Assembly (NCBI GenBank): GCA_964592645.1
Contig: CAZQFV010000015.1
Span: forward strand, 1 to 64,000
DNA: 64,000 nucleotides
Reading direction: 5' to 3'
Origin: CAZQFV01 sp964592645
GTDB taxonomy: Bacteria > Chloroflexota > Chloroflexia > DTKN01
The notes under the pieces were generated by a model. It worked only from the letters and a program-made list of their open reading frames with translations, was not told where the DNA came from and made no database searches. The position numbers and the translations under genes are program-made. Positions 18,741 to 28,700 of the stretch are shown here, one piece after another. Within the stretch, counting starts at the first letter, position 1; every line of letters starts with the position of its first letter.

Positions 18741-19468
18741 GCCAGCCCTTTGCCGGCTTCTCCACCGACCGCAAGCGCGCCATCCTGGTGCCCCCGGAGC
18801 TCACCACCGAGGTTCTGGCCGAGGTGCAGGACATCGCCGAGCTCAAGGTGCTGCTGACGGTGCTGCGGCTGGCGGCCGCGCAGCGGGAGCAGCCGCGGGC
18901 GGTCTCCTTCGAGGCGTTGCGCGCCGACCCCTACCTGGCCCGCGGGCTGCGCGGCCTGGGGGCCGAGCTGACGCCAGATGAGCGGCTGGACCGGGCATTG
19001 GAGCGGGCCGCGGCCCGCGGGACGCTGCTACACGTGGTCGTCCAGCGCGGCGGGCACGCCGAGAGCTACTACCTGCTGAACACCGCCGCCAACCGCCAGG
19101 CCGTGGCCGCGGGCGGCTCGACCGGCCCGTTCGCGCCGCCGCCGGATAAGGGCGGCGAAGAAGGGGCCGCGCCGGGCGGCATCTTTCGCCTGTACGAGCA
19201 GAACATCGGCCTCCTCACCCCGCTGCTGGCCGAGGAGCTGGCCGACGCCGGCCGGCGCTACCCCGCCGATTGGGTCGAGGAGGCCTTTCGCGAGGCAGTG
19301 GCCCACAACCGCCGCTCCTGGCGCTATGTCCGGGCCATCCTGGAACGCTGGGAGCGCGAGGGGCGCGGCGGTCCGCGGCGGCCGGGGACCACAACGATCG
19401 ACTGGGACCGCTACAAGGAGGGCGACTACGCCCACCTGTTCCGGGAAGATGACGCCGGGGAGGATTGA
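18737..19468 (+). CDS. DnaD-like replication initiation protein
   Basis: A 243-aa protein. The C-terminal region (about 145-215) fits the DnaD/DDBH2 domain: YEQNIGLLTPLLAEEL, then WVEEAFREAV, then NRRSWRYVRAILERW, the three-helix pattern seen in Firmicutes DnaD and phage replication proteins. The N-terminal part (about 1-105) is plausibly winged-helix. The start is a GTG overlapping the dnaB stop (GTGA), so the two are probably translationally coupled. With dnaB before it and a DnaC/DnaI-like ATPase after, a role in helicase loading is likely. Confidence 0.75.
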   Translation: MSQPFAGFSTDRKRAILVPPELTTEVLAEVQDIAELKVLLTVLRLAAAQREQPRAVSFEALRADPYLARGLRGLGAELTPDERLDRALERAAARGTLLHVVVQRGGHAESYYLLNTAANRQAVAAGGSTGPFAPPPDKGGEEGAAPGGIFRLYEQNIGLLTPLLAEELADAGRRYPADWVEEAFREAVAHNRRSWRYVRAILERWEREGRGGPRRPGTTTIDWDRYKEGDYAHLFREDDAGED

Positions 19469-19472
19469 GGCC

Positions 19473-20306
19473 ATGAGGCAGATCGATCCCGAAGAAATCG
19501 ATATCCCGATCCGCCACCCCGGGGCGATCACGCCGGGGACATCCGCGGAGCTGCCCCAGAAGCCCCCGGTCTGCCCCATCTGCAAGGGCGTGGGCTATCT
19601 CTCGCAACGCATGCCGGCCGGCGGCTTTGAGCTGGTGCCCTGCGAGTGCAAACAGCGCCAGCTCGAGGAACGGGACTATCAGAAGCTGCAGACGATGAGC
19701 AACCTGGACCCCTTTGGGGACAAGACGTTCGAGACGTTGGATCCCACCGTACCCGGCATCGAGCGCGCCTTCCGCATCTGCCGCGACTTTGCCGCCGGCC
19801 TGCAGAGCGCCCAGGATGCGCCCCGCCCGGAAGGGGCCGAGGGCGCCCAGAAACCGTGGCTCCTGCTGATGGGCAACCCGGGCTGCGGCAAGACGCACCT
19901 GGCCGCGGCCATCGCCAACGAGGCCCTCGGCCGGCACATCCACACCCTCTTCGCCATCGTCCCCGACATGCTAGACCATCTGCGGTCCTCCTATGCCCCG
20001 GACAGCCCGGTGCGCTACGACGAGCGCATCGAGGCCGTGCGCACCATCTACCTGCTCGTCCTGGACGACCTGGGCACGGAGAACGCCAGCCCCTGGGCCG
20101 GGGAAAAGCTCTACCAGATCATCAACTACCGCTACAACCACCGCCTGCCGACCGTGATCACCACCAACCGGGAACTCGAGGCCATCGAGCCGCGCATCCG
20201 CTCCCGCATCGTCGACGTGCATCTCTGTACCATCGTCAAGATCACCGCCCGCGATTACCGGCTGGGCAGCCCCCAAGTAGAGGGCGGCCCACGGCGCCGG
20301 CGTTGA
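19473..20306 (+). CDS. DnaC/DnaI-like helicase loader ATPase
   Basis: A 277-aa AAA+ ATPase. A small zinc-binding module near residues 34-55 (CPICKGVGYLS and CECKQRQ) precedes the ATPase with Walker A MGNPGCGKTHLA (about residue 132), Walker B LVLDDLG, sensor-1 VITTNRE and an arginine finger in RIRSRIVD. This architecture matches DnaI/DnaC loaders that place DnaB on DNA. The ATG at 19473 lies 4 bp after the DnaD-like gene and gives a conserved-looking N-terminus; the frame is open further upstream without support. Confidence 0.88.
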   Translation: MRQIDPEEIDIPIRHPGAITPGTSAELPQKPPVCPICKGVGYLSQRMPAGGFELVPCECKQRQLEERDYQKLQTMSNLDPFGDKTFETLDPTVPGIERAFRICRDFAAGLQSAQDAPRPEGAEGAQKPWLLLMGNPGCGKTHLAAAIANEALGRHIHTLFAIVPDMLDHLRSSYAPDSPVRYDERIEAVRTIYLLVLDDLGTENASPWAGEKLYQIINYRYNHRLPTVITTNRELEAIEPRIRSRIVDVHLCTIVKITARDYRLGSPQVEGGPRRRR

Positions 20307-20319
20307 CCCTGGAGGCGAT

Positions 20320-21282
20320 ATGGTCCTGCTGCTCATCCTGGCCGCGCTGATCCCCACGCTGATCTACGTGGGGTTCTTCTGGTGGCTGGACAGGTACGAA
20401 AAGGAGCCCTGGGGACTCTTCGCCGCGGCCTTCCTCTACGGCTGTTTACCGGCAGTGATCCTGTCGATCATCCTGGAGGTGGCCGTCGGCGGCAGCGATG
20501 CCTTTGCCACAACCATCGTCGCCCCCATCGTCGAGGAGGGCGTCAAAGGCACGGCCGTGCTGCTCATCTTTCTCCTCTGGCGGCGCGAGTTCGACGGCGT
20601 GCTCGACGGCATCCTCTACGGCGCCGTCGTCGGGCTGGGGTTCGCTATGGTGGAGAACTTTTTCTACTTCATGGACACCGGCGGCAATCCGATGGTCATC
20701 CTCCTGCGGGCCATCGTCTTTGGCCTGAACCACGCCTTCTTCACCGCCTTCACCGGGGCGGCGCTGGGCCTGGCCCGGCAGGCGCGTTGGCGCAGTTCCT
20801 GGCTGCTGCTGTTCCCCCTGGGGCTGCTCGTAGCCATGGCCTTCCATGCGATCCACAACGGCAGCGTCGGCGCCGGGGCCTGTGTCGGGCTGGGCGTGGC
20901 CCTGGCCAGCGACTGGGGCGGGGTGGCCCTGGTGGTGGTGGTGGCCCTGCTCTCCGGGCGGCAGGAAAAGCGTTGGATCCGCCAGGAACTCGGCGAAGAG
21001 GTGGCCGCCGGGTTGCTGGCCCAGAGCGACATAGACGCCCTGCACTCGCTGCGTCGCCGGATCTATGCCCGTTACTGGATGTGGCGCTACCGCGGCTGGA
21101 AAGCCTACCGACTGCTCGGTCGGTACCTCAACCAGGCCACGGAGTTGGCGTTCCGCAAGCACCACCTGCGCCGGGAGCCGGGCAATGCCCACCTGATCCA
21201 GGAAATCCACAAGCTGCGGCAGCAGATCTTGCAGCTACGCGGAGCGCTGCTCGGGCAAACGACCACCCCGCAATCGAAGTAG
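20320..21282 (+). CDS. prsW: PrsW-family intramembrane metalloprotease
   Basis: A 320-aa membrane protein with about eight hydrophobic helices. PrsW active-site features are present: APIVEEGVKG with the glutamate pair (about residue 70), DGILYGAVVGLGFAMVEN, LNHAFFTAFTG and AFHAIHNGS. PrsW proteases cleave membrane anti-sigma factors or related regulators. The C-terminal 90 residues are charged and cytoplasmic. It starts 13 bp after the helicase loader gene and 7 bp before the protease-like gene. Confidence 0.83.
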   Translation: MVLLLILAALIPTLIYVGFFWWLDRYEKEPWGLFAAAFLYGCLPAVILSIILEVAVGGSDAFATTIVAPIVEEGVKGTAVLLIFLLWRREFDGVLDGILYGAVVGLGFAMVENFFYFMDTGGNPMVILLRAIVFGLNHAFFTAFTGAALGLARQARWRSSWLLLFPLGLLVAMAFHAIHNGSVGAGACVGLGVALASDWGGVALVVVVALLSGRQEKRWIRQELGEEVAAGLLAQSDIDALHSLRRRIYARYWMWRYRGWKAYRLLGRYLNQATELAFRKHHLRREPGNAHLIQEIHKLRQQILQLRGALLGQTTTPQSK

Positions 21283-21289
21283 GGATGCT

Positions 21290-23899
21290 ATGAGCCTCCT
21301 GCCGGCGCAGTGCCTGCAAGCAGCCGAGTTGGCCCTGAAGCTGGGCCGGCCCCAAGACGCCGCGGCCCTCTGTCGGCATGTGCTGGCGACGCACCGCTGG
21401 CACCTGCGCGCCCACCTGCTGCTGGGGCAGGCCTACCTCGAGCAGGAGGAGTGGTCGGAAGCCGGCGGCCGCCTGCGCATGGTGCTGGCCGTAGATCCGG
21501 AGTGCGCCGAAGCCGGCGGCGGCCTGGCCGTCGTGGCCCGCGCCCGGGGCGACGGCGCCGAGGCGGTCCGCCTGCTGGCCCGGGCCTTTGAGAACGCCCC
21601 CGAATCCGACGAGCTGCGGGACGCCCTCCGGCAGGCGCTATCCCAGCAGGCCGGCCGGCCCGTCCCTCCGCCGGCCTTCACCCCGGCCTGCGTCGGGCGC
21701 TTCTACCTGCGCCGGGGCCTGCCCGGGCCGGCCGCCGAGGCCTACGCCGCCGCCTACCGCACCGCCGCCGAACGCGACGACGTTCGCCTGGCCTACGCCG
21801 TCGCCCTGTGGCAGAGCGGCGTCCACGAACAGGCCGCCAACCTGGTGCGCCCGCTCCTGGAGAAGACCCCCCGGCCCCTCGTGGCCCTCCTCCTGAGCGC
21901 CGCCGCGCAACTGCTCGCCGACCAGCCCACGGAGGGCCGCCGCCTGTGGCTCGAGGCCCGCGCCTGGGACCCCGAAGAGTCCCGCGCCGCGGCCCTCTTC
22001 GGCGCGGCCCCGGGGCTGCCCCTGCCCACCGCTCCCACCCCCCTGCCACCTCTGGAGGCCGAGGAGCTGCAGGAGCTGTTGGCTATGGCCGCGGCCCCCC
22101 CGGAGGCCGGCCCCCTGTCGCCGGGCGCAGCCGCCCTGGAGCTGGCCGCCTACGCCCGGCATCGCTCCGGCATCGAGCAGACGGCCAAGGCACCCCAGCC
22201 GACCGACCCAGACCTGCGCCGCTTCCAGGCCACCGTCCAGGAGATTGCGCACCGCCTCTTTGCCGAAGGCGAGGCCGTCCTGCCGCCACCGCCCCCCGCC
22301 CCCCACGCCGGCCGCCGCACCGCCGAGGTCATCCTGGCCTGGGAAGAGGGGCTGCGCCGCCGGATGGGGGCCGCCGCCTGGCCCGACATCTCGCGGGCCC
22401 TGCAGGAGCTGGCCGCCGCGGCCGAAAAGGGCGGCCTGGCCAGCCGGGTGGTCTACCTCGACCGGCCGCCCTACCCCGAGATCCCGGTCCCCGATCCCGC
22501 GGACGCCCAGCAGATCAAGGCCTTTCTCGACAGCCTGGACCGCCGCCTGGGCGAGGAGGGACTGGACCTGCACTACCTGACCCTGGTCGGCGGGGACTCC
22601 CTGCTGCCCCTGGCTCCCCTGCCCAATCCGAGCGAGGACACGGACGAGTTAGTGCCCTCGGACAACCTGTACGCCTCGCGCGACCCCACCTATCTGATCC
22701 CGGAACGGGCGGTGGGCCGCCTGGTGACCGATGGCCTGGAGCACGCGGCGCCCTTCCTGGAGATGCTGGAGCGCTGCGCGGCGCAGCGCCGCGGCGAGGG
22801 GCCGGCGGCGCGGCCGGCCGGGTGCCTGGGGTACCTGGCGCCGTGGCTAGATCTGTTGAGCGCCAACCGGGGCCGCAAGGCCTGGCCCCAGCGGCGCTTC
22901 GGACTATCGGCGCAGGTCTGGGCGCCGGCCTCGCAGGAGGTGTTCCGGACGCTGCCGGGGACGGAGCCGCTGCACCTGTGCCCGCCGGCCTGCCGCGACG
23001 GCGTCTCCTCCGAGTGGCTGGCCGATGTCCCCCTGGCCTACTTCAACCTGCACGGGGCCCTGGACTCGGCGCACTGGTACGGCCAGCGCGACCTGGCCTC
23101 CGCGGGAAGCGGCCCGCTGATGCCGGTGGCCTTTGCCCCCGACAAGGTCCCGGCCGGCCGCGCCGCCGGATTGGTGGTCTTCTCCGAGGCCTGCTACGGC
23201 GCCCACACCGGCGGCAAGGACCGCTCCTCCTCCATTGCCCTGCGCTTCCTCGCCGAGGGCGCCCTGGCCGTCGTCGGCTCGACGGTCATCTCCTACGGCG
23301 TCTCGGCCCCCCCGCTGACCGACGCCGACCTGCTGGGCCTCTACTTCTGGCGCGGGCTGCTGCGCGGGCTGCGCCTGGGCGACGCCCTGCTGCAGGCCAA
23401 GATCGAGTTCACCCGCGAGATCTATCGGCGGCAGGGCTACCTCGACGGCGACGACATGAAGACCCTGCTGGAGTTTGTCCTCTACGGCGACCCCCTGGCC
23501 GCCCTGGTGGCCCTGCCCAGCAGCGAGGCCCAGCGCCTCGAACAAGAGAAGGAACTGCCCACGCCCCCGGTGCTCTGCGGCCGGCACGCCAAGACGATCG
23601 CCATGCACCAGCTCTCCGGCGACCTGGTGGCCCGTGTCCGCCGCAGCCTCTGCTGGCTGCAGCAGGGCCAGGAGGTGGGCGCCGTGGAGGTATCGCTGCG
23701 CTCCGGCTGCGCCGGCGGCGGCTGCCGCGGCCAGTGCCACGACCGCGGCGACGGCGGCAAGGCCGCCGCCGGCCCCGAGGCGCTGGTCTTTTCCACCCAC
23801 CGCCAGGTGCAAACCGAGGACGGCACGGCCATCCCGCAGTGGGCCCGCGTCGTGGTCGACCCGCGTGGGCGCATCGTCAAGATGGCCGTGACCAAGTGA
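21290..23899 (+). CDS. TPR protein with caspase-fold (gingipain C25/CHAT-like) cysteine protease domain
   Basis: An 869-aa protein without a signal peptide. The N-terminal 280 residues contain TPR-like helical repeats (AALCRHVLATHRWHLRAHLL and similar). The segment from about 385 to 745 fits a clan CD protease: a YLTLVGGDSLLPL strand, a predicted catalytic His588 in YFNLHGA and Cys635 in FSEACYGA, followed by ALAVVGSTVISYG and a closing FVLYGDPLAAL typical of C25/CHAT domains. A cysteine-rich patch near 810 (GCAGGGCRGQCHD) may bind metal. It sits between prsW and a GAF-PAS adenylate cyclase with spacings under 10 bp, implying a shared signalling role. The fold is confident; the substrate is unknown. 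Confidence 0.72.
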   Translation: MSLLPAQCLQAAELALKLGRPQDAAALCRHVLATHRWHLRAHLLLGQAYLEQEEWSEAGGRLRMVLAVDPECAEAGGGLAVVARARGDGAEAVRLLARAFENAPESDELRDALRQALSQQAGRPVPPPAFTPACVGRFYLRRGLPGPAAEAYAAAYRTAAERDDVRLAYAVALWQSGVHEQAANLVRPLLEKTPRPLVALLLSAAAQLLADQPTEGRRLWLEARAWDPEESRAAALFGAAPGLPLPTAPTPLPPLEAEELQELLAMAAAPPEAGPLSPGAAALELAAYARHRSGIEQTAKAPQPTDPDLRRFQATVQEIAHRLFAEGEAVLPPPPPAPHAGRRTAEVILAWEEGLRRRMGAAAWPDISRALQELAAAAEKGGLASRVVYLDRPPYPEIPVPDPADAQQIKAFLDSLDRRLGEEGLDLHYLTLVGGDSLLPLAPLPNPSEDTDELVPSDNLYASRDPTYLIPERAVGRLVTDGLEHAAPFLEMLERCAAQRRGEGPAARPAGCLGYLAPWLDLLSANRGRKAWPQRRFGLSAQVWAPASQEVFRTLPGTEPLHLCPPACRDGVSSEWLADVPLAYFNLHGALDSAHWYGQRDLASAGSGPLMPVAFAPDKVPAGRAAGLVVFSEACYGAHTGGKDRSSSIALRFLAEGALAVVGSTVISYGVSAPPLTDADLLGLYFWRGLLRGLRLGDALLQAKIEFTREIYRRQGYLDGDDMKTLLEFVLYGDPLAALVALPSSEAQRLEQEKELPTPPVLCGRHAKTIAMHQLSGDLVARVRRSLCWLQQGQEVGAVEVSLRSGCAGGGCRGQCHDRGDGGKAAAGPEALVFSTHRQVQTEDGTAIPQWARVVVDPRGRIVKMAVTK

Positions 23900-23908
23900 G
23901 GTGGACCG

Positions 23909-25711
23909 ATGGAAGAAATCACCCAGTCGCAGGTGCGCACGCTGGAAGACGAGGCGGCGCTGCTGAAGCAAGCGCTGCGCGGCCTGCTCCCCAATTTGGA
24001 GGCCGGCCGGCAGGCCCTGGAGACGCCGCGTCTGCCCAGCGACCTGCGGGCCGCCCTGTCCAACACGCTTCGCCAGGCCGAAGACCTGCTGAAGCAGTGC
24101 CACGTCCTGCTGGAGCGCATGGATCCGGCCATGCGCGCCCTGCGGCAGGACATCGCCCGCACCCGCCGCGAGCACAGCCAGTTGGCCTCCCTCTACGAAA
24201 TCAGCCAGGCGCTCAACTCCACCCTGTCGCTGCAGCCGCTCCTGGACATGGTTATGGACAAGGTCATCGCCGTGACCCGCGCCGAGCGCGGCTTTCTGAT
24301 GCTGCTCGACGAGCAGACGGGCGAGCTGCGCTTTGCCGTGGCCCGCAATATGGACCAGCAAGACCTGGAGAGCCACTCCTTCCAGGTCAGCCGCGGCATC
24401 ATCGAGCGCGTCGCCCGCGAAGGCCAGCCCCTGCTCACCGACAACGCCAGCGCCGACCCGCGCTTTGCCGACCGCGCCAGTGTCATCTATTTTGGCCTGC
24501 GCTCGATCATGGCCGTGCCCCTGCGCATGAAGCAGCGCATCCTGGGCATCGTTTATGTCGATAACCGCATCCAGAGCGGCATCTTTTCCCAGGAAGACCT
24601 GGACCTGCTGACGGCCTTTGCCAACCAGGCGGCCATCGCCATGGACAACGCCCGCCTCTTCGACGACCTGCAGCGCAGCCTGCGCGAGATCACCGAGATC
24701 AAGAGCTACATGGAAGACATCTTTGCCAGCGTCGACAGCGGCATCCTGACCACCGACCTGCAGACCGTGGTGACCACCTGCAACCGCGCCGCCGCGGCCA
24801 TCTTTGGCATCTCCCAGGCCGAAGCCACCGGCCGGCGCTTCCTGGAACTGTTCGAGGAGGCCCCGCGCCGCGAGCTGGCGGCACCGCTGAGCACGGCGCT
24901 GGAGCAGGAGACCCGCTTCCGCGATTATGAGCTCTCCTGCACCCTGCCCCAGCGCGGACAGGTGACCCTCAAAATGCAGATCACGCCGCTCAAGGACGCC
25001 CAGGACCAAAAGATCGGCGTCACCCTGGTGGTGGAGGACCTGACCGAGGAGCGCCGCCTGCAGCAGACCCTGAACCGCTACCTGGCCCCCTCCGTGGTCC
25101 GGGAGGCCCTGAAGATGGCCGCCCAGGGACACTTTCCGCTCGGGGGAACCCGGCGGGCGATGTCGATCCTCTTTGCCGACGTCCGCGGCTTCACCGCCTT
25201 CTCCGAACGCCTGGCGCCCGAGGAGCTGGTGGACATCCTCAACCGTCACCTGACCGCCGCGGCCCAGGCCATCCTGGAGCAGGAGGGGACGCTGGACAAG
25301 TTCATGGGCGACGCCGTCATGGCCCTCTTCAACGTGCCCGTCCCCCAGTCCGACCATGCCCTGCGCGCCGTCCGGGCCGCCCTGGAGATGCAGCGGCGCA
25401 TCGAGGCCCTCTGCCAGACGGACCCCCAGGCCTTTCGCTTTGGTGTGGGCATCCACGTGGGCGAGGCCGTGGCCGGCAACATCGGCTCCCCGGAACGGCT
25501 GGACTATACGGTCATCGGCGATGCCGTGAACCTGGCCAAGCGCCTCCAGGAGAACGCCGAAGGGGGCCAGATCCTCCTGAGCGAGGCCGCGTACCGGGAG
25601 GTGGCCCCCTATGTGCAAGTCCAACCGCGCGGACCGCTCACCGTGAAGGGACGGGAGGAGCCGATTGCGGTGTATACTCTGTTGGGGCTGCGCTCTGCCC
25701 CGGCAGAGTGA
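23909..25711 (+). CDS. GAF-PAS class III adenylate cyclase
   Basis: A 600-aa soluble signalling enzyme. A coiled-coil N-terminus (about 1-90) leads to a GAF domain (about 90-250), a PAS domain (about 265-385) and a class III nucleotide cyclase (about 410-590). Catalytic motifs are intact: metal-binding aspartates in FADVRGFTAF and MGDAVMALF, the purine-specifying lysine in DKFMGD, and the DYTVIGDAVNLAKRL transition-state region. The Lys/Asp pair favours ATP, hence cAMP. It is the last plus-strand gene of the run and its last 74 bp overlap the 3' end of the convergent GAF-STAS gene. Confidence 0.9.
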   Translation: MEEITQSQVRTLEDEAALLKQALRGLLPNLEAGRQALETPRLPSDLRAALSNTLRQAEDLLKQCHVLLERMDPAMRALRQDIARTRREHSQLASLYEISQALNSTLSLQPLLDMVMDKVIAVTRAERGFLMLLDEQTGELRFAVARNMDQQDLESHSFQVSRGIIERVAREGQPLLTDNASADPRFADRASVIYFGLRSIMAVPLRMKQRILGIVYVDNRIQSGIFSQEDLDLLTAFANQAAIAMDNARLFDDLQRSLREITEIKSYMEDIFASVDSGILTTDLQTVVTTCNRAAAAIFGISQAEATGRRFLELFEEAPRRELAAPLSTALEQETRFRDYELSCTLPQRGQVTLKMQITPLKDAQDQKIGVTLVVEDLTEERRLQQTLNRYLAPSVVREALKMAAQGHFPLGGTRRAMSILFADVRGFTAFSERLAPEELVDILNRHLTAAAQAILEQEGTLDKFMGDAVMALFNVPVPQSDHALRAVRAALEMQRRIEALCQTDPQAFRFGVGIHVGEAVAGNIGSPERLDYTVIGDAVNLAKRLQENAEGGQILLSEAAYREVAPYVQVQPRGPLTVKGREEPIAVYTLLGLRSAPAE

Positions 25712-28700
25712 GGCGCTTGGGCGGCTTGACGATCCGCTGGCCGAGGACCTTGAGCGCATACTCCACGCCGCCCTGCAGGTCGCTGCGCGTCGTCAGCCCC
25801 GACAGGTCCACGCCCAGTCCCACCACCGTCTGGGCGACCTCCGGCGTAATCCCCACCAGGACGCACTCGGCGCCCAGCAAGCGTACCGCCTGCGTGGCCT
25901 GCAAGAGGTAGTTGGCCACGCTCGTGTCCACCACCGGGACACCGGTGATGTCCAGGATCACCACCTTGGCCCCCCGCTCCGAAATGCCCTTCAGCAGCAC
26001 GTCTATGATCTGCTGGGCGCGCTGCGAGTCCACCGTGCCCACCAGCGGCAGGACCAGGATGCCCTCGGTGATCGGCACAAGGGGGGTGGACAGCTCGCGG
26101 ACGATGTCAAAGAGCCGGCGCTGCTGCTCGCTGGCCTTGCGCAGGTCCTCCAGGGCCTGCTGGGTCTCCTCGAAGAGGCGCGCCTTCTCGATGCTGACGA
26201 CGACCTGGCTGGCGGCCGCCTGGAGGAAGCTCAGGTCCTGGTCGTCGAAGGCATAGTTGCGGTAGCTCTGCACAACCATGGCGCCGATGGTCTTGCCGGC
26301 GCTCTGCAGCGGCACGCCCAGCCAGGTGGCGGCCGGCTTGCCGCCCCCCATCGTCGAGCGCTCCACCGGGTACTTGTCGGCCTCCTGGGTCATGTTGCGG
26401 ATAAAGACCGGCTGGCCGGTGCGCAGCATGTACTCGGTGAAGCCCTTTTTGCTAAGCTGGATGTCCTGGTAGTAGACGCCCTCGTCCATCACAAAGGGCG
26501 CCCGCAGAGTTTGGCCGTCCTTGTCGTAGAGGGCCACGAAGAAGCCGTCCGGGCTCATAAGCTCTATCACCACGTCGCAGAGGGCCTTGACCAGGTCCTG
26601 CACGCTGAGCGTGGCCGCCGTGGCCTGGATCACCTGGTTGAGAGCATTCAGGCTGGCCAACTGCTGGCCGCGCTCGCGGAAGAGGATGGCGTTGCGCATG
26701 GCCGCCGCCAGTTGCCCGGCCAGCGTCTCCATCGCCGCAACGTCCTCCCGGTCAAAGGCGTTCTCGTCCTCCGACTGGACATCGAGCACCCCGATCACCC
26801 GGTTGCCGAAGATGATCGGCACGCACATCTCCGAGAGGGTCAGTTCGTCGGCGTCAAAGCCGCGCACATAGCGCGGATCCTCGGTGACGTTGCCGCAGAC
26901 CAGCGTCTGGCCGTTCGTGGCGGCCCAGCCGATCAGCCCCTCGTTCAGCGGCTGGCGGAAGCCCCACTCCATGATGCCGGCGTAGCGCCCCACCAGCGAG
27001 CCCAGGACCAGCTCGTTGGACTCCTCGTCCACCCGGAAAACGGCGACGTTGCTGTAGCCAAAGCCCAACTGGATCGAGCGGGCCAGCTCGCGCAGGAGCT
27101 CTTCCAGGTCGAGGACGGCCGTCACTTTGCGGCTGACCTCGCCGATGATCGACAACTGCTGAGCCTTGCGGGCCTCGCTGCTCCGCAGGCGCAGGCGTTG
27201 GATAGCCTGGGCGGACTGGGTGGCAATGTTGGTGAAAAGCCCCAGGTGGCGGGCTGAAAAGGCCCGTTCCTTCTCGTACGACTGCACCGCCAGGGCGCCG
27301 ACGACCTGGTCGCCCACCATCATAGGGACTCCCATGTACGACTTGGCCATCCGACCGCGCCCCACGATGCCCAGCTCCTGCAGCCGGGCGTCCATATCGC
27401 TCTCCAGGAAGAGCGCCTGGCGCTGCTGGACGATGTGCACCGTCAGCCCACCGCCGCTGATGGGGTACCGCCGGCCGGCCTCGATCCGGCCCTCCTCCAC
27501 GTAGTAGGCAAAGTTGAGGTCTTGTTTTTCCGGGTCGTACAGGGCCACATAAAAGTTGGCCGCGTCCATCACCCGGCCCACCTGTCTGTGGATGGCCGCA
27601 AGCAACTCCTCCTCCGATTCGGCTACCAACATCATCTGGGAGACCTCGTTGAGGACGGTGAGATCGGCCAGACGGCCCTCCAACTGCTGGAACAGGCGGG
27701 CGTTCTCGATCGCCGCCGCCACCTGCGTGCCGATGGTCGAGAAAAGGGCCAAGTCCTGCTGGGTGTACAGGTTCTCCTGCTCGTACGATTGGATGGCCAT
27801 CACCCCGGCTACCTTGTCGGCGGCCAACAGGGGCACGCCCATCCAGGAGAGGGCCCGCTCGCCGATCGTGGCGATGCCGTGGGCCTCGTGAAAGGCGGTG
27901 TTGATCTCCGCGGTGGGCAGGAAGAGCGGCTGCCGGGTGCGGATGATGTAGCCGGTCAGCCCGGCCCCCACCTTGTAGCGCCGCCCAAGATCGGGGTCCA
28001 TCCGCCCGTGCTCGCGGGCAAAGACCAGCGTCCATTCGTCCGTCTCTTCGTCGTAGGTGACCAGGTAGAAGTTGGTCGTATCAAAGAGCCGGCTGACCTG
28101 CTGATCGACGATGTGCAGGAGATCGTCCAGGGCCAGCGCCGAGGAGACGGCCCGGCTGATCTCGGTGAGGGTGGAAAGCTCGGTGATGCGCCGCTCCCGC
28201 TCCTGGGAAAGGCGGGCGTTCTCGATGGCCGCGGCCGCCAGGTTGGCGATGTTGGTCAGCAGCTCCTGGTGTCGCCGGTCGTAGGCATGGGCCGTGGCCG
28301 GGCTCTGCACGGCGACGACGCCGATCACGCGGTCGCCCACCAGCATGGGCACGCCGAGGTAGGCGGCGGCCGGCCGGCCGATCGGCTGGATACCAACGGC
28401 GGCGAGTTCCTCGGCCATATCTCCCGCCCCCAGCAGGAGCGGCTGTTTCGTCTGCACAATGTGCGCCGTCAGCCCGCCGTCGGCCACCTGGATCGGCGGC
28501 TTCTCCGTCCGCGCCCCATCCTCCACGTAGTAGTCAAAGGTGATGCGCTCCTCCGCGGGATGGTACAGGGCCAGGTAGAGGTTGGTGGTATCCATAACCC
28601 GCGTGGTCTCGCGGTAGACTACATCCAGGATATCCTCCGTCCGCGTGGTGGTCAGGATGGCGCGGCCGATCTCGTTCAGCGCCGACAGCTCGACGATGCG

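Noticed and set aside
22904..25759. A 951-codon open frame on the minus strand
   Set aside because: It is antisense to the caspase-fold protease and cyclase genes, both of which have clear motifs; the frame shows none.
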